A stretch of DNA of 64,000 nt from an uncultured Candidatus Melainabacteria bacterium (GCA_947364235.1 CANARY010000001.1:310001-374000); one strand, 5' to 3'. Counted from the first letter of the stretch, positions 1-9,802 are shown. Numbers and translations: made by a program. Notes: a model not told the origin generated them from the letters alone.

Positions 1-9
1 ATTTTTGCA
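1..9 (-). CDS. start of a further late gene, cut by the window edge
   Basis: A minus-strand ATG at 9 is preceded by an AAGGAG-type ribosome binding site at about 21-27, which follows the tail hub gene. Only three codons lie in the window, so the product is unknown. By position it belongs to the same late operon, possibly a tail fibre or lysis gene. Confidence 0.35.
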
Positions 10-35
10 TTAGTTTAAAATCTCCTTTCTAATTC

Positions 36-2972
36 TTAATATCCTTGTGCAACAAAATTTATTGTTTTTGTTATTGGTTGATCAAAATTCTTCAAGCAAA
101 TATTAAAACCTTCAGAATCTAAATTTGTAATAAATTCATCATCACCTTGTGCTTTGTTCAAGATAGTTACTTGCAAATTTGGCACTGTATGAAAATATTT
201 TTCAAATTCAATTCTTAAGCCTTCTTCAGGTATAAAAATGGAATTGCCAGTTTCCACAATATCAGGTACATCAACATTTATTGTTAATTCGTCAAGCTTT
301 GCAACAACATTTGGTGAAGAACTTGCAAGAACTGCCCTGAACCTGAATTTTCTTCCATAATATTGACCAGCAACAAAGTCTTGCCATTCACCAAAATCTT
401 CTTCAACAGCAATTTGAATTTGTATTTTTGAATCTGTTATAAATTCGCCAAAACTTTCAATAAATCTTTCAACAGCTGAAACAAGTGGTATTTTGCTGAA
501 TGTTGCAAATGGGTTTTCACCTAAAAAGTTATAATCAATATAGATATAACATTTTGCAGCTGCACCAATATCAATTGTTTGTTCACATTCATATATGCCG
601 CTTTGATGAATACCACCAAAAAATAACAATGTGCCAATTTCTGAAAATTTTGGAATTTCAGAAAATAAGCCTTTGCCATTCAATGATAAAATGCCCCATT
701 CATTGACAAAAACACTTCTTGTTTTTTCACCGGGATAACCCAGTGCATGTTCATCAATAACTTCAATAACATTCTGAACAAGCCTTGCACCACTTATTTC
801 AATTGAAGCAGCTTCAGCTGAATATATATTGTGGTCAGGTGAATATGCTTTCACAAAATATGTGCCATTGCCATTGGTTGTGAATGTATTGTTTGAAGTT
901 CTTTTCAAACATTGTGCCTTGCCCCAAGTGCTGCCTTTTCTGATTTCATATATTATGGTTCTTGTGTCATCCACTGCATTCCAAGTTAATACATTAAAAC
1001 CATCAGAATAAAAGCTTGTAAGCCCAGTTACATTTTCAGGGGCTTGCCCCATTGCAACACCTTTTATTGTGTAATAATAAGGGTTTACATCACCCAAACT
1101 TTGCAACCCAGCACCAAATGAATTAAATGTTGGGAATTTTATGGCAAGTTTTTTGCCAATATCTTCTTTGCAAAATGGAATTCTTAAGAAACAATCTTCA
1201 TCAATTCTTGCAAATTGTGTGCCAGCATAATGTTCTTTTATTTCTGAACCATAAGCACCCCTGTTCAAATATGAAAGCTTGTATTTTCCAATGTCAATCA
1301 ATTCGGCATTTTGATATGCAAGTAACTCACCATCACACAAACAAAGTGTGTTCAATCTGTCAGCATCTTCTTGTGTACCGCCAAGCAGTTCTGAATTGCT
1401 CATGTTCATATCAACTACAAAATTGTTTTGCACATCAGGGTTTGCTTCATTGAGGTTTAAAGGTGTTTCAAGCACTCCTTGCCTTATCTGTGAATCAATT
1501 GTGCCAAGCAATTTGTAATGTTCATCATCATCTGAAACCCAAACTTCACAACCGCCAAAAAGATTGACTGGTGAAGAAACACCAACCCACACTTCAAGTG
1601 TGTCTTGTGTCAATTCAAATGGTGGTTCAAAAATTACAACAGGGTTCACATTGCCCACTGGCTGGTTTGCATCAATAGCCATTGCAAGAACTCTTTGAAC
1701 ATCAATTTCAGCTGGTGAAGCTGAACCAATAACCATTTCTTCAGCTAATACTGAAAGCTTGTTTTCATCTTCTTCAATTTTAAGAATTCTTACTGGTTCA
1801 CGATCCAAACCCAACTTGCTGCTTGTTAGGGTTACAATGTCCATTGCATCAAGAAGAACATATTTCAAAGGAAGCTTGAAACTGTAATTGTTACGCACAG
1901 CAATGCCCCTGTCCAATGCAAGCTGTGCTGTTTTTTGTGCAATAGAAGGCACGCAAATTTGGTGTGCTTTTTTTGTATCAGCTGCACGCAATCCATAAAG
2001 TTCAATGTTTGCCAAATCTTGTGCTTCAATGACTTCAACATTGTAATCATTTGCACGATTTTTAAATTCAATTTTTACTGAATTGTAAATGTCATTTTGT
2101 TCACTTCTTGTGCAAATGATTGGTTCATCATCATCAAGAAAGTCATCTTCAGTTAAGTCATAAATTGGCTGAAGGTCAGGTGTCCAAGTTACTCCATTGC
2201 CACTTACTTTTTCATCTGCTAAAGGCACAATGTGCAGTTTTTCCTGTGTCCACACAAATGCTGAATTGCATATTTCAGCCAAATCTGTAAGTGAACTTTG
2301 TGCTTCTTCCTGTGCATCATAAACAGGGCTTAAGAAAATATTATTGGCTTTGCAATATTCACTAAAAGTATTAAAACTTTCGGAATCAATGCAAGAAGCT
2401 GAAAACCCAGCACCATATATTGGATTGGTTAAGATGTCAAGCATAATGTCTTTAGGGTTTGCATCCAAACCATTTGCAATGCACTTGCCTTGTACTTCAA
2501 AATTGAATTGTGGAACTCCACCTGAAGTTGTCAAATCAATATACCCGGCAACATAAGCAAGGTTTCTGTAATTAAGTGCATGGTCAGGATGTTTTGAACG
2601 CATTTCACCCCATGCAGCTTGATTAGCAGCACCATTGAAAAAAGTTAAGTTTAATTCATTCAAATTGTAAGAACCATCATCAAAAAGAACTTTTTTCACA
2701 CCAGCAATTTGCCCATTGCATAAGCCTATAACTACTCTTGATTTATATGTGTAACTGGTTGAACTTTGGCTTTGTCCACCTTTGCCCATTTTTACTTTGC
2801 TTTTATGTTCAATTGCAGTGAAGTCTGTGTTATCAATCAAGTTGCCACAAATTCTGTTTGTGCCATACACAATTTGCTTTGTTGTGCCATAAGTGCTTTG
2901 TTCATATTGTAATGAACTGATGCGGCTTTCTTCTTTTGCTAATGAACTTTTATTGCTTTTTACAAAACCCAT
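36..2972 (-). CDS. tail hub/tip protein, GTA gp15-like
   Basis: Large tail-tip protein of about 978 residues that forms the baseplate hub at the distal end of the siphovirus tail. The N-terminal half resembles the putative phage tail protein family (hub domains), and a fibronectin-III-like segment follows at roughly residues 660-745 (VTGLTSFYSDGFNVLTW). It is the last of the ordered set tape measure, DUF2460, DUF2163, NlpC/P60, large hub protein, which matches gp12-gp15 of the Rhodobacter gene transfer agent. I chose the ATG at 2972, which has GGAG nine bases upstream, over a TTG at 2987. The C-terminal part probably carries receptor-facing domains, but I recognise no lectin fold. Confidence 0.8.
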   Translation of the reverse strand: MGFVKSNKSSLAKEESRISSLQYEQSTYGTTKQIVYGTNRICGNLIDNTDFTAIEHKSKVKMGKGGQSQSSTSYTYKSRVVIGLCNGQIAGVKKVLFDDGSYNLNELNLTFFNGAANQAAWGEMRSKHPDHALNYRNLAYVAGYIDLTTSGGVPQFNFEVQGKCIANGLDANPKDIMLDILTNPIYGAGFSASCIDSESFNTFSEYCKANNIFLSPVYDAQEEAQSSLTDLAEICNSAFVWTQEKLHIVPLADEKVSGNGVTWTPDLQPIYDLTEDDFLDDDEPIICTRSEQNDIYNSVKIEFKNRANDYNVEVIEAQDLANIELYGLRAADTKKAHQICVPSIAQKTAQLALDRGIAVRNNYSFKLPLKYVLLDAMDIVTLTSSKLGLDREPVRILKIEEDENKLSVLAEEMVIGSASPAEIDVQRVLAMAIDANQPVGNVNPVVIFEPPFELTQDTLEVWVGVSSPVNLFGGCEVWVSDDDEHYKLLGTIDSQIRQGVLETPLNLNEANPDVQNNFVVDMNMSNSELLGGTQEDADRLNTLCLCDGELLAYQNAELIDIGKYKLSYLNRGAYGSEIKEHYAGTQFARIDEDCFLRIPFCKEDIGKKLAIKFPTFNSFGAGLQSLGDVNPYYYTIKGVAMGQAPENVTGLTSFYSDGFNVLTWNAVDDTRTIIYEIRKGSTWGKAQCLKRTSNNTFTTNGNGTYFVKAYSPDHNIYSAEAASIEISGARLVQNVIEVIDEHALGYPGEKTRSVFVNEWGILSLNGKGLFSEIPKFSEIGTLLFFGGIHQSGIYECEQTIDIGAAAKCYIYIDYNFLGENPFATFSKIPLVSAVERFIESFGEFITDSKIQIQIAVEEDFGEWQDFVAGQYYGRKFRFRAVLASSSPNVVAKLDELTINVDVPDIVETGNSIFIPEEGLRIEFEKYFHTVPNLQVTILNKAQGDDEFITNLDSEGFNICLKNFDQPITKTINFVAQGY

Positions 2973-2977
2973 TTCTT

Positions 2978-3466
2978 TCAACTCCAAAAACTATATGTGC
3001 AAACTTCTCTGCTTTTGTTTATATCTTGATTGTAATTTTGATAGGTGCAGCCCCTTGTGATGCAATTATCAATCATTGTGCTTTCTGTATCTATAACAAT
3101 GCCAGCATGGTCAATTAAATTTGCATACCTGTATAGAATGACATCACCCGGTTTTTTCTCTTTTGTTTCTTTTGCAAATTTCTTCATTCCTTCAAGGTAA
3201 GTTTCTTTGCACGTGTGAAAAGAAAAATCAGGGCGGTAAAATTCAGGCTGAAAAAGCTTAATAAGTCTTGCTTCTGCAAAAACCATAATAAGAATTGTGT
3301 GGCAATCAGTGGCTTTGTATGGCAACATTCCATTGATATGATAATTTGCACCAATATATTTTTTAGCAATTTCAACAACTTTTTGCCGCAGTTCTGCTTC
3401 ATGTGTTGCAATATATTCAGCTGAATATGGTTCAAGCTGTGATATTCTAATCAAATCTTCATTCAT
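2978..3466 (-). CDS. NlpC/P60 family tail-associated peptidase
   Basis: Cell-wall hydrolase carried on the tail tip, 162 residues. The expected NlpC/P60 catalytic cysteine lies in ATDCHT (about residue 55), and the histidine is in LIDHAGIVI (about residue 116). Family members cut peptidoglycan stem peptides, and tail-borne versions open the wall during DNA injection. The gene sits between the DUF2163 and hub genes, as GTA gp14 does. AAGGTGAATTT precedes the ATG. The stop lies just before the hub gene start, so the two are probably translationally coupled. The assignment rests on motif and synteny. Confidence 0.8.
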   Translation of the reverse strand: MNEDLIRISQLEPYSAEYIATHEAELRQKVVEIAKKYIGANYHINGMLPYKATDCHTILIMVFAEARLIKLFQPEFYRPDFSFHTCKETYLEGMKKFAKETKEKKPGDVILYRYANLIDHAGIVIDTESTMIDNCITRGCTYQNYNQDINKSREVCTYSFWS

Positions 3467-3475
3467 AAATTCACC

Positions 3476-4345
3476 TTAAAATTTTGCAGTTGTTTCTGCT
3501 TTTGGCACAAAAGGTGTGCCGCTGAAATTTGCAAGATTATTGAATTTACCTTGACAAACAGCAGTTGTTTTATTACACCCGGCTGAAACTTCAAACCTAT
3601 CACCAATTGCTGGCGGATATTGCAGCGGTGTTGATAATATCAAAAAGCCTTTTTCTGATTGTTTAACAGATCTTTTCACATTGATATTTTTACCGCTTAA
3701 AAAGGTAACAACACCATTTTGATAATACCCAGCCGCTTTTGAAAAATTGCAGTTAATCTGTTTTTTTGTGCTGTTTTGTAAAACATACCCGGTTTGTGAA
3801 AATTTACTTTTGTCCACTCCACAACCAGCACCATATAATGTATAGCAACAAGATGCTTGATATACATGGCAAGGAAATGAAGAATTCAAAATTTCTGTGT
3901 AGCTTTTAGCGGTACATTTTACATAAGAACCACCAACTTCATCAACATCAATTGTGCCTACAAACAACTTTTCAAGCACTTGTGGTTCTGCATCCCAGCC
4001 ATCTGTATAAAAAGCCAAGTCAAGTTGCAATTTTGCACCATCAAAGCTGCCATTTCTAAAAGCTTGCACAAGTGGAACAGTACCCAGCAAATCTTTTTCT
4101 GAAGGGTTGAATTCAATTGTTAAGTCATCAACTGAAAGCCCTGTTGCCCACTGCATTGAACTTCTTGAAATACAAGCATTGTTTTTGCTAAATATTTCAC
4201 CGTCATATTTTATATTGAAATCTGCACTTGTAAACCTTAAAACAGTGCCATTTGTAAGTTTGAATGTGTAAAGGTCAGCAACTCTCAATTTTTCAGAATC
4301 AATTTTTGCCAAAAACTTCACAAGTTCTTCACTGCATTTTTTCAT
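3476..4345 (-). CDS. DUF2163 distal tail protein (GTA gp13-like)
   Basis: A 289-residue tail-tip protein of the DUF2163 type (phage conserved protein BR0599 family). A cysteine cluster at about residues 148-165 (CHVYQASCCYTLYGAGC) matches the family feature that in the Rhodobacter GTA gp13 binds an iron-sulfur cluster. It joins the distal tail ring to the hub. Its ATG overlaps the stop of the upstream DUF2460 gene by one base, showing tight coupling. This family is mainly known from alphaproteobacterial phages and GTAs, one of the few host clues here. Confidence 0.8.
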   Translation of the reverse strand: MKKCSEELVKFLAKIDSEKLRVADLYTFKLTNGTVLRFTSADFNIKYDGEIFSKNNACISRSSMQWATGLSVDDLTIEFNPSEKDLLGTVPLVQAFRNGSFDGAKLQLDLAFYTDGWDAEPQVLEKLFVGTIDVDEVGGSYVKCTAKSYTEILNSSFPCHVYQASCCYTLYGAGCGVDKSKFSQTGYVLQNSTKKQINCNFSKAAGYYQNGVVTFLSGKNINVKRSVKQSEKGFLILSTPLQYPPAIGDRFEVSAGCNKTTAVCQGKFNNLANFSGTPFVPKAETTAKF

Positions 4346-4944
4346 TATTTCACCGTTTTCATTGAAAGTTCAATGCCTTCCCATAAGCCACACCAAGTTC
4401 TGCCCAAATCAATTTGATCTTCTGAAAATCTAACCCTGAAATAATACAACCCAGACCAAGAAAGAATGGCATCAGCTTCAGGTGGTTCTTCAAAGGTAAC
4501 AACACCATAAGCATCAACTTCACATTCAACTTCTTCACCATTTACAAATATTTTTGGTTTTTCGTTTATTCCATTTACTGGTTCAGCCCAGTAAGGGTGG
4601 TTTCTAACAAGCTGAAATTTGGTTGTTTGTCCATCACCCACACCAAAAGTTTGATTTTCAACACTGTTTTCTGTGTCATCAAAATAAAGGAAATCTTCAA
4701 AAGAACCACCAACGGCATTGAAAAACCCTTGCAGCCTTTCAATGTCGCCTTTGTCAAGTGTTCCTTGTGTGGTGTTATCAGTCATAAAGTTGAAGTTTAA
4801 TTTTATTTCATATCGTGGAAATTTCCACTTCTGAATTCTTGTTTCCCTTCCACTTTCGCTTTCATAGGTTTGTGTATTCCAAATAGGGGTGATTGTTTTG
4901 TTATAACTCCACCCCTGAAATTGTGGCAATATTAAGTTTGTCAT
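4345..4944 (-). CDS. DUF2460 distal tail protein (GTA gp12-like)
   Basis: A 199-residue distal tail protein of the DUF2460/TIGR02217 family. Typical features are the N-terminal ILPQFQGWSYNKTI segment and the C-terminal LYYFRVRFSEDQI. It forms the ring between the tail tube end and the hub. The start has GGGGGT upstream and overlaps the tape-measure stop by four bases (ATGA). It is followed directly by DUF2163 and NlpC/P60 genes in the GTA order. Confidence 0.8.
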   Translation of the reverse strand: MTNLILPQFQGWSYNKTITPIWNTQTYESESGRETRIQKWKFPRYEIKLNFNFMTDNTTQGTLDKGDIERLQGFFNAVGGSFEDFLYFDDTENSVENQTFGVGDGQTTKFQLVRNHPYWAEPVNGINEKPKIFVNGEEVECEVDAYGVVTFEEPPEADAILSWSGLYYFRVRFSEDQIDLGRTWCGLWEGIELSMKTVK

Positions 4945-7900
4945 TGTTTACCCCCTAATGGTGCAAGCTGCCTTCTTTTGATTTTCTTTTGCAAATTTGA
5001 ATGAATACGGTCTGTTAATTCATCAATTTTGCTTGAAAAGCTTGCAGCATCTGTTGCTTGTACGGTCATAGTTACTGGCATGTGGTATTCTGTGTAAGAA
5101 TCGCCACCACCGCCACCACCTAAAGAATTCAAGTTTGGTTCAATTCTTCCATTTCTATCAGGAATAAATAATTCAGGTCTTTTTTCACCTACAACATAGG
5201 CTTGCCCCTTCTTGACTTCACCGCCTTTTTCTCTGAAGCCAGCAATTGCTGTACCAGCAGCAATGCCAAGCCCTGTTGACATAGCTGCGCCCGGTGCCAT
5301 TGCCCAGCCTACCATTGGAATCATTGCAGCACTATTTGCGGCATTTGCAACAGCAAGTGCAGCAACTCCTTTTGCTGCAAGTTGTGAAGTTACTGCAAGA
5401 ACACCCAGTGAAACATTCAACAATGTTGCAGTCAAGCTTGCAAGTGCAGCTTCAAGTGAAAATAAACCAGTTGAAACTGCAATAATTGCCATATTTGTTG
5501 CAACTGCACCTGAAGAAAGGGCAAGAACTGCCATTGATCCAGCAAGTGCTGATATAGGTGCAAGTAAAGCTGTAACACCTGAAGCCATTGTTCCTGAAGC
5601 TGCAACCATTGTGCCAGCAGCGGCGGCTTGTGTGCTTGCAGCAGCCCCAGCTGAAACTGCCACAGCGGCATTTGTTGTTGCAAGTGCTGCCCCTGTGGTG
5701 GTCAATACAGCTTGTGATGATGCTGTGGCAACATTACTTGCAGCAACTGCTGAATTTGAAGTTGCAACCGTTGCATTGCTTGCATTTATCATTTGGTCAG
5801 TGGCAACTTTTTGCACTCCAAAAAGTCTTGTAATGGTTTCCATTGTCATGTGGTCTTGTAACCAAGTTTGAACCATTGTGCCGCACATATTACCAAATGA
5901 ATTAAGCACAGAATCAAGCATATTGTTCAAAGCACCTTCAAAAGTAATGTTGCCATTCAATAAATCAGAAACTGTTGAACCCCAGCCGCTTGCAATGTCA
6001 GAAGTGATGTTTCTGAAGCCTTCATTTTGATGTTGCCACAATTCAAGTGCTTTTCTGTTAGCTTCAAGGTTGTATTCTTCCATAATTCGCTGGCTGTTTC
6101 GCTTGATTTTTACTTCTTCAGCAGCATTGCCTTCAACAAGCTTCAATTGTTCTTGCAAAGCAGCCAGTTCAAGCTGTTTCTTTTGGTTTATGAATTCAAT
6201 TTCAGTTTGAAGCATTTGTTTCTTTGAAATCTTGTGTGAATCATATTCCAATTGAAGCATTGCAATTCTGTTGTCAATTTCTTGTTTGTTCCATGTAAGG
6301 TCATCAACTGCTTTTGAACTCTGCAAAGCCTTCAAACTTTTTTCATAATCTCTTTCAAGTTGAAGTTTATCTGCAAGTGCTTGTGCATATTCAGAAGTGC
6401 CTTTTTTTGCTGCCTGAAGTTTAAGTTCAGCTTTCTGAAGTTCAATTTTATAAATTTCATCTTCAGTTTTTTCTGTTTTGTATTTTTCAACATCTAAAAG
6501 TGCAAGCTTGTAGTCAAGGGCTTCTTTAGCTGCCGCTTTTGCTTCTGCTGCAAGCTGTTTTTCTGTTTTCTTTTTCTTATCAGTTCCAGTTGTATTTGCG
6601 GAAACAGAAGGTACTTCAGAAGCTTGTGTGTTCAATGCTGTTAATTCATTGATTATGGCTTCTCTTTCTTTTTTTACATTTTCAAGTTCTTTGTTTACCA
6701 AATCTTGATCTTTTTGTAGTTGACGGCTTGCCCCCTTTCTCCCTGTGTCTGAAAAATCAATTGGTGTGCCAAATCTTGCGGCACTAATGACCTGATTTTG
6801 TTTATAAGCTTTAACTGATTTTTCTACTTTTTTGTCAATTTTTTGTTTTCTTTCTGTTAATTCTTTAACTTTAGCAAGTGTTAATTCATTGGCAATTTGT
6901 TCTGCTGTTGCCTGTGAAATTTGCCCCTTCAAAGCCAATTCTTGCTTTAATTTATTGATATAATTAGGGTATTTTTCAGTAAGATATGACAAAGCAGCAT
7001 CAAGCCTTTTTGTTTGGTCATAATCCAGTTTTTTAACCCCTTGAAGTTCTTTCAAAGTCCTAATTGCATCAGTTGTTGAATTTACATTTTGGTCTTGTTT
7101 TGCATTGAGTTCTTCAACTGCATTTGTTGTTTCTTGAACAGATTGCTTATATTTCCACCATGCAGCTGCCCCAGCCCCAATTGCCACAGTAACCCATGTT
7201 ATAGGGTTCATAAGAAGTGCAACTGTGAAAGCACGCACAGAAGCTGTTGCAATTGCCATTGCTTTTGATAAGTTCCCGGTCATCAAACATTGTGCTGCTG
7301 TTGCTCTTGTTGAAGCTGCTGTTGCTGTTGCCGCTTCAACTTTTGCCACTGCTGCAACATGTGCGGCTTCTGCTTCACGCAAATTTGAAGAAGTTGCTGC
7401 AATTAGTTGTGTGTTTTCTGTTGCAAGTGCTTGATTGTATGCAAGTGTTGCCTGATACAAACCAATTTCTTCAGCTGCTGCAACTTTTTTTGCATAAGTC
7501 AATGCTTCTTGTGCTGCCGTTTCTGCTACAATTGCGGCTGTTGCAGCACTGTGTGCAGCTGTTATTTGCGGGATTATTTTAGCAAGTGCAACACTTCCAG
7601 TAATTGTTGCAGCAATTGCCACTGCTGCATTTTGTAAGCCATAAACAGTTGATTGGTTCACTGAAGCCCATTCTTTTAAAGATGTAACAGCTTCATTTGT
7701 TTTTTCAATCATGTGTGTTACTTCAACAACTTGCTGCTTGATTACTGGCAAAGCTGAATCAGAAATTGATCTTATAAGCAAAGTGTAAGCATCATTCATT
7801 GTTGAAAGTCTGCCTTCCAGTGTTTCACTTTGTTTGTCCATCATTTTATAGAACAAACCACCTTCACTGGTTGCATCTTTGAATGCTTGTTTCACCATTT

Positions 7901-8480
7901 CAACAGAAATTTTGCCTTCACCCATTTCATCTTTCAGTTCTGCCATACTTTTGCCAGTTTTTTCAGAAATAACTTGCAAAGGGTTGAACCCAGCATTTAT
8001 CATTTGAAGCAAATCTTGCCCCATCAACCGCCCAGCTGATGACATTTGTGCAAATGCAAGTGTCATTGAACGCAATTTCTCTTTGTTACCGCCTGAAATA
8101 TCACCAAGCATTTGCAAATCAGGCAAAACTTCTTGAAGGTCAGTTCCAAAATTCAGAAGAACTTTTGAAGCATCCAGCAAGTCTTGTGTTTCAAAAGGTG
8201 TTACATTTGCCATATTCTGCAAATCATTCACAAGTTTGCCAGCTTTTTCAGCACTGCCCAGCATAACACCAAATTGAACATTGGCTTGTTCAAAATTAGA
8301 AGAAGCTTTCAATGCACTTTTACCAACCTGAAGCAATGTTGCACCAACTCCAAGTGCAGCAATAGAACTGAAGGCTGTTGAAAGAAGATCAACAGACTTT
8401 TTTGCTTGCACCATTCCTTGTTCAAATTGTGCTTTGTCCAAATTAAGCTTTACTGCAACTTGTCCAGCTGTTGTGGTCAT
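4941..8480 (-). CDS. tail tape measure protein (element A)
   Basis: Tape measure protein of about 1,179 residues; its length sets the tail length, and it leaves the tail with the DNA. It has an N-terminal tape-measure domain (FGVMLGSAEKAGKLV through LLQMINAGFNPLQVI), a central charged coiled coil (about residues 560-800), and a very Ala/Val/Thr-rich hydrophobic stretch (about residues 890-1090). The ATG at 8480 has AAAGGAG upstream and follows the frameshifted chaperone extension, the usual order in long-tailed phages. The Ala-rich part creates long antisense ORFs that are not genes. Confidence 0.9.
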   Translation of the reverse strand: MTTTAGQVAVKLNLDKAQFEQGMVQAKKSVDLLSTAFSSIAALGVGATLLQVGKSALKASSNFEQANVQFGVMLGSAEKAGKLVNDLQNMANVTPFETQDLLDASKVLLNFGTDLQEVLPDLQMLGDISGGNKEKLRSMTLAFAQMSSAGRLMGQDLLQMINAGFNPLQVISEKTGKSMAELKDEMGEGKISVEMVKQAFKDATSEGGLFYKMMDKQSETLEGRLSTMNDAYTLLIRSISDSALPVIKQQVVEVTHMIEKTNEAVTSLKEWASVNQSTVYGLQNAAVAIAATITGSVALAKIIPQITAAHSAATAAIVAETAAQEALTYAKKVAAAEEIGLYQATLAYNQALATENTQLIAATSSNLREAEAAHVAAVAKVEAATATAASTRATAAQCLMTGNLSKAMAIATASVRAFTVALLMNPITWVTVAIGAGAAAWWKYKQSVQETTNAVEELNAKQDQNVNSTTDAIRTLKELQGVKKLDYDQTKRLDAALSYLTEKYPNYINKLKQELALKGQISQATAEQIANELTLAKVKELTERKQKIDKKVEKSVKAYKQNQVISAARFGTPIDFSDTGRKGASRQLQKDQDLVNKELENVKKEREAIINELTALNTQASEVPSVSANTTGTDKKKKTEKQLAAEAKAAAKEALDYKLALLDVEKYKTEKTEDEIYKIELQKAELKLQAAKKGTSEYAQALADKLQLERDYEKSLKALQSSKAVDDLTWNKQEIDNRIAMLQLEYDSHKISKKQMLQTEIEFINQKKQLELAALQEQLKLVEGNAAEEVKIKRNSQRIMEEYNLEANRKALELWQHQNEGFRNITSDIASGWGSTVSDLLNGNITFEGALNNMLDSVLNSFGNMCGTMVQTWLQDHMTMETITRLFGVQKVATDQMINASNATVATSNSAVAASNVATASSQAVLTTTGAALATTNAAVAVSAGAAASTQAAAAGTMVAASGTMASGVTALLAPISALAGSMAVLALSSGAVATNMAIIAVSTGLFSLEAALASLTATLLNVSLGVLAVTSQLAAKGVAALAVANAANSAAMIPMVGWAMAPGAAMSTGLGIAAGTAIAGFREKGGEVKKGQAYVVGEKRPELFIPDRNGRIEPNLNSLGGGGGGDSYTEYHMPVTMTVQATDAASFSSKIDELTDRIHSNLQKKIKRRQLAPLGGKQ

Positions 8481-8493
8481 TTGAAATTCTCCT

Positions 8494-8757
8494 TTATAGC
8501 AATTTTGCAACCTCTTTCATACTTAATTTTTTGCTTGAATCGGTTGCTTGTTTCTTATTTTTCTTGTTGTCAGGTAAAGTGTTCACTTCCCTGTCAATGT
8601 CGAGTAATTCAACTATTTTTCTATGTGTACCGCACCAAAAAGCCACTTCAGGCAAGTGCAAATGAACACATACTGCATAATATAAATAGGCATAGTCTAT
8701 TTCATAAGTTTTTTCTTTTTGGCTGTCTTTTTCTTTGCAGCCGCTTTTGGCTTTTTT
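8494..8757 (-). CDS. gpT-like extension reached by -1 frameshift from the tail chaperone
   Basis: In the -1 frame of the chaperone gene an open stretch of about 85 codons runs to a TAA at 8494-8496, 14 bases before the tape-measure ATG, and has no start codon of its own. The entry site is a canonical slippery heptamer, A AAA AAG (8757-8751), in the chaperone frame. The extension encodes a plausible folded sequence (TYEIDYAYLYYAVCVH, then LPEVAFWCGTHRKIVELLD). This matches the conserved G/GT arrangement of long-tailed phages, in which a minority of ribosomes make a chaperone fusion that recruits the tape measure. Further A-rich sites at 8705-8725 could also slip. Confidence 0.75.
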   Translation of the reverse strand, partial: KKAKSGCKEKDSQKEKTYEIDYAYLYYAVCVHLHLPEVAFWCGTHRKIVELLDIDREVNTLPDNKKNKKQATDSSKKLSMKEVAKLL

Positions 8758-9122
8758 TCGGCTTTTGCCTTTTCAGCTTCTGTTGGTTGTGGAAGTGCAG
8801 CTTCCATTGCTTTAACAACTTGATCACCCAGTGCTTGCAAATCAGGCAAATTGAGTTCAAAAAGAGGCAACAAGTCCATTTCTTTTTCAAGTTTCAGTGG
8901 GTTTGCTGGATCAAAAGGGCTGGCAAAAACTAAAGTTGAAGCCCAAATTGCGTATGCAATATATTTTGGCTGTCCTTCCATCAAACCTTTTAAAAGTTCA
9001 TGTTCTCTAATGTCAAATCGTTCTCTTAAAACTGCATAATTTCGCAATTGAAATTCACAGTTCCATTTTTCACCTTGCATTTCAATTTCAATTTTGGGTG
9101 TTTTAATTTTTTCCAATGTCAT
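8697..9122 (-). CDS. tail assembly chaperone (gpG-like)
   Basis: A 141-residue protein between the major tail protein and tape measure genes, where lambda gpG-type chaperones are encoded. The body is globular (MQGEKWNCEFQLRNYAVL), and the C-terminus is a Lys/Ala-rich tail (KPKAAAKKKTAKKKK). The A-rich codons of that tail contain the frameshift site. AAGGAG lies at the right distance from the ATG. It coats the tape measure during tail assembly and is absent from the finished virion in well-studied phages. Confidence 0.75.
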   Translation of the reverse strand: MTLEKIKTPKIEIEMQGEKWNCEFQLRNYAVLRERFDIREHELLKGLMEGQPKYIAYAIWASTLVFASPFDPANPLKLEKEMDLLPLFELNLPDLQALGDQVVKAMEAALPQPTEAEKAKAEKKPKAAAKKKTAKKKKLMK

Positions 9123-9143
9123 CTTCTTTTCTCCTTAAGTTAC

Positions 9144-9176
9144 AAAAAAGAACCCCAAACAATATGGGGTTCTTTT
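9144..9176 (-). terminator. intra-operon terminator after the major tail protein
   Basis: The minus strand reads AAAGAACCCC, a 9-base loop, GGGGTTCTTTTTT. It lies between the major tail protein stop and the chaperone start, so it probably reduces transcription of the low-copy tail genes downstream. Confidence 0.75.
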
Positions 9177-9193
9177 AATATTCCAAAATATAA

Positions 9194-9778
9194 TTATTCA
9201 GTTGGGTTTTCTTCAACTGAAGGTGTTGCTGGCACAATTTCAGTGTTTTCTTCATTTGCAAAAATTCTTCTGAAAGCACCATCTTTCTTTCTTGTGAAAG
9301 CTGTACCTTCAAATGAAACTGTCCAATAGTCATCTGCTGTTGTTACAACATCCATTAAACCTTTAACACAGAACATTTCCATGTGAATATCTGCTGCTTG
9401 ACCATTCAGCAAGTCTGATTTAATTTCTAAATTAAACATAACAGGTACTTGTTTTTCTGTTTCAAGAACTTCTGCAATCTGTTTGCCAGTTGTGCCTGAA
9501 GTTTTTAGTTCTGCACCGTTAATGATTGCAAGAACATCAAGTGGAATGTTCACTTCTTCAAATTTTACATCATAGCCTGTTTTCATTGTGAAAGAATCGG
9601 CAATTTTTAAGCCAGCTTTGGCTTCTTTCTTTTCACTTGTAACTGTAATTTCCAATGAACTCAAATCAGGCAATTTTATTTTATCGCCTTTTGTGTAAGT
9701 CGTTGAAGTGTTTGCAGTTACTTTTGCAATGTAAGCATCTGTAATTGCCAAAACATTTTGTTGTGCTTCAAATGTCAT
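9194..9778 (-). CDS. major tail tube protein (element A)
   Basis: A 194-residue beta-rich protein (MTFEAQQNVLAITDAYIAKV at the start, DDYWTVSFEGTAF near the end), located between the tail terminator and the tail chaperone. This is the standard place for the siphovirus tube subunit. It has a strong ribosome binding site (AAGGAGAAAAACA before the ATG) and a terminator directly behind it, both fitting a protein made in many copies. I assign it from position and composition; no single motif proves it. Confidence 0.7.
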   Translation of the reverse strand: MTFEAQQNVLAITDAYIAKVTANTSTTYTKGDKIKLPDLSSLEITVTSEKKEAKAGLKIADSFTMKTGYDVKFEEVNIPLDVLAIINGAELKTSGTTGKQIAEVLETEKQVPVMFNLEIKSDLLNGQAADIHMEMFCVKGLMDVVTTADDYWTVSFEGTAFTRKKDGAFRRIFANEENTEIVPATPSVEENPTE

Positions 9779-9802
9779 TGTTTTTCTCCTTTTCTTTTAG
9801 GC

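Noticed and set aside
5212-5871. 219-codon plus-strand frame opposite the tape measure gene
   Set aside because: It is the antisense shadow of the Ala/Val-rich tape-measure stretch, has low-complexity composition and no fitting ribosome binding site.
8406-8933. 175-codon plus-strand frame over the chaperone/tape-measure junction
   Set aside because: It is opposite the frameshifted chaperone extension, which has better position, slip site and sequence.
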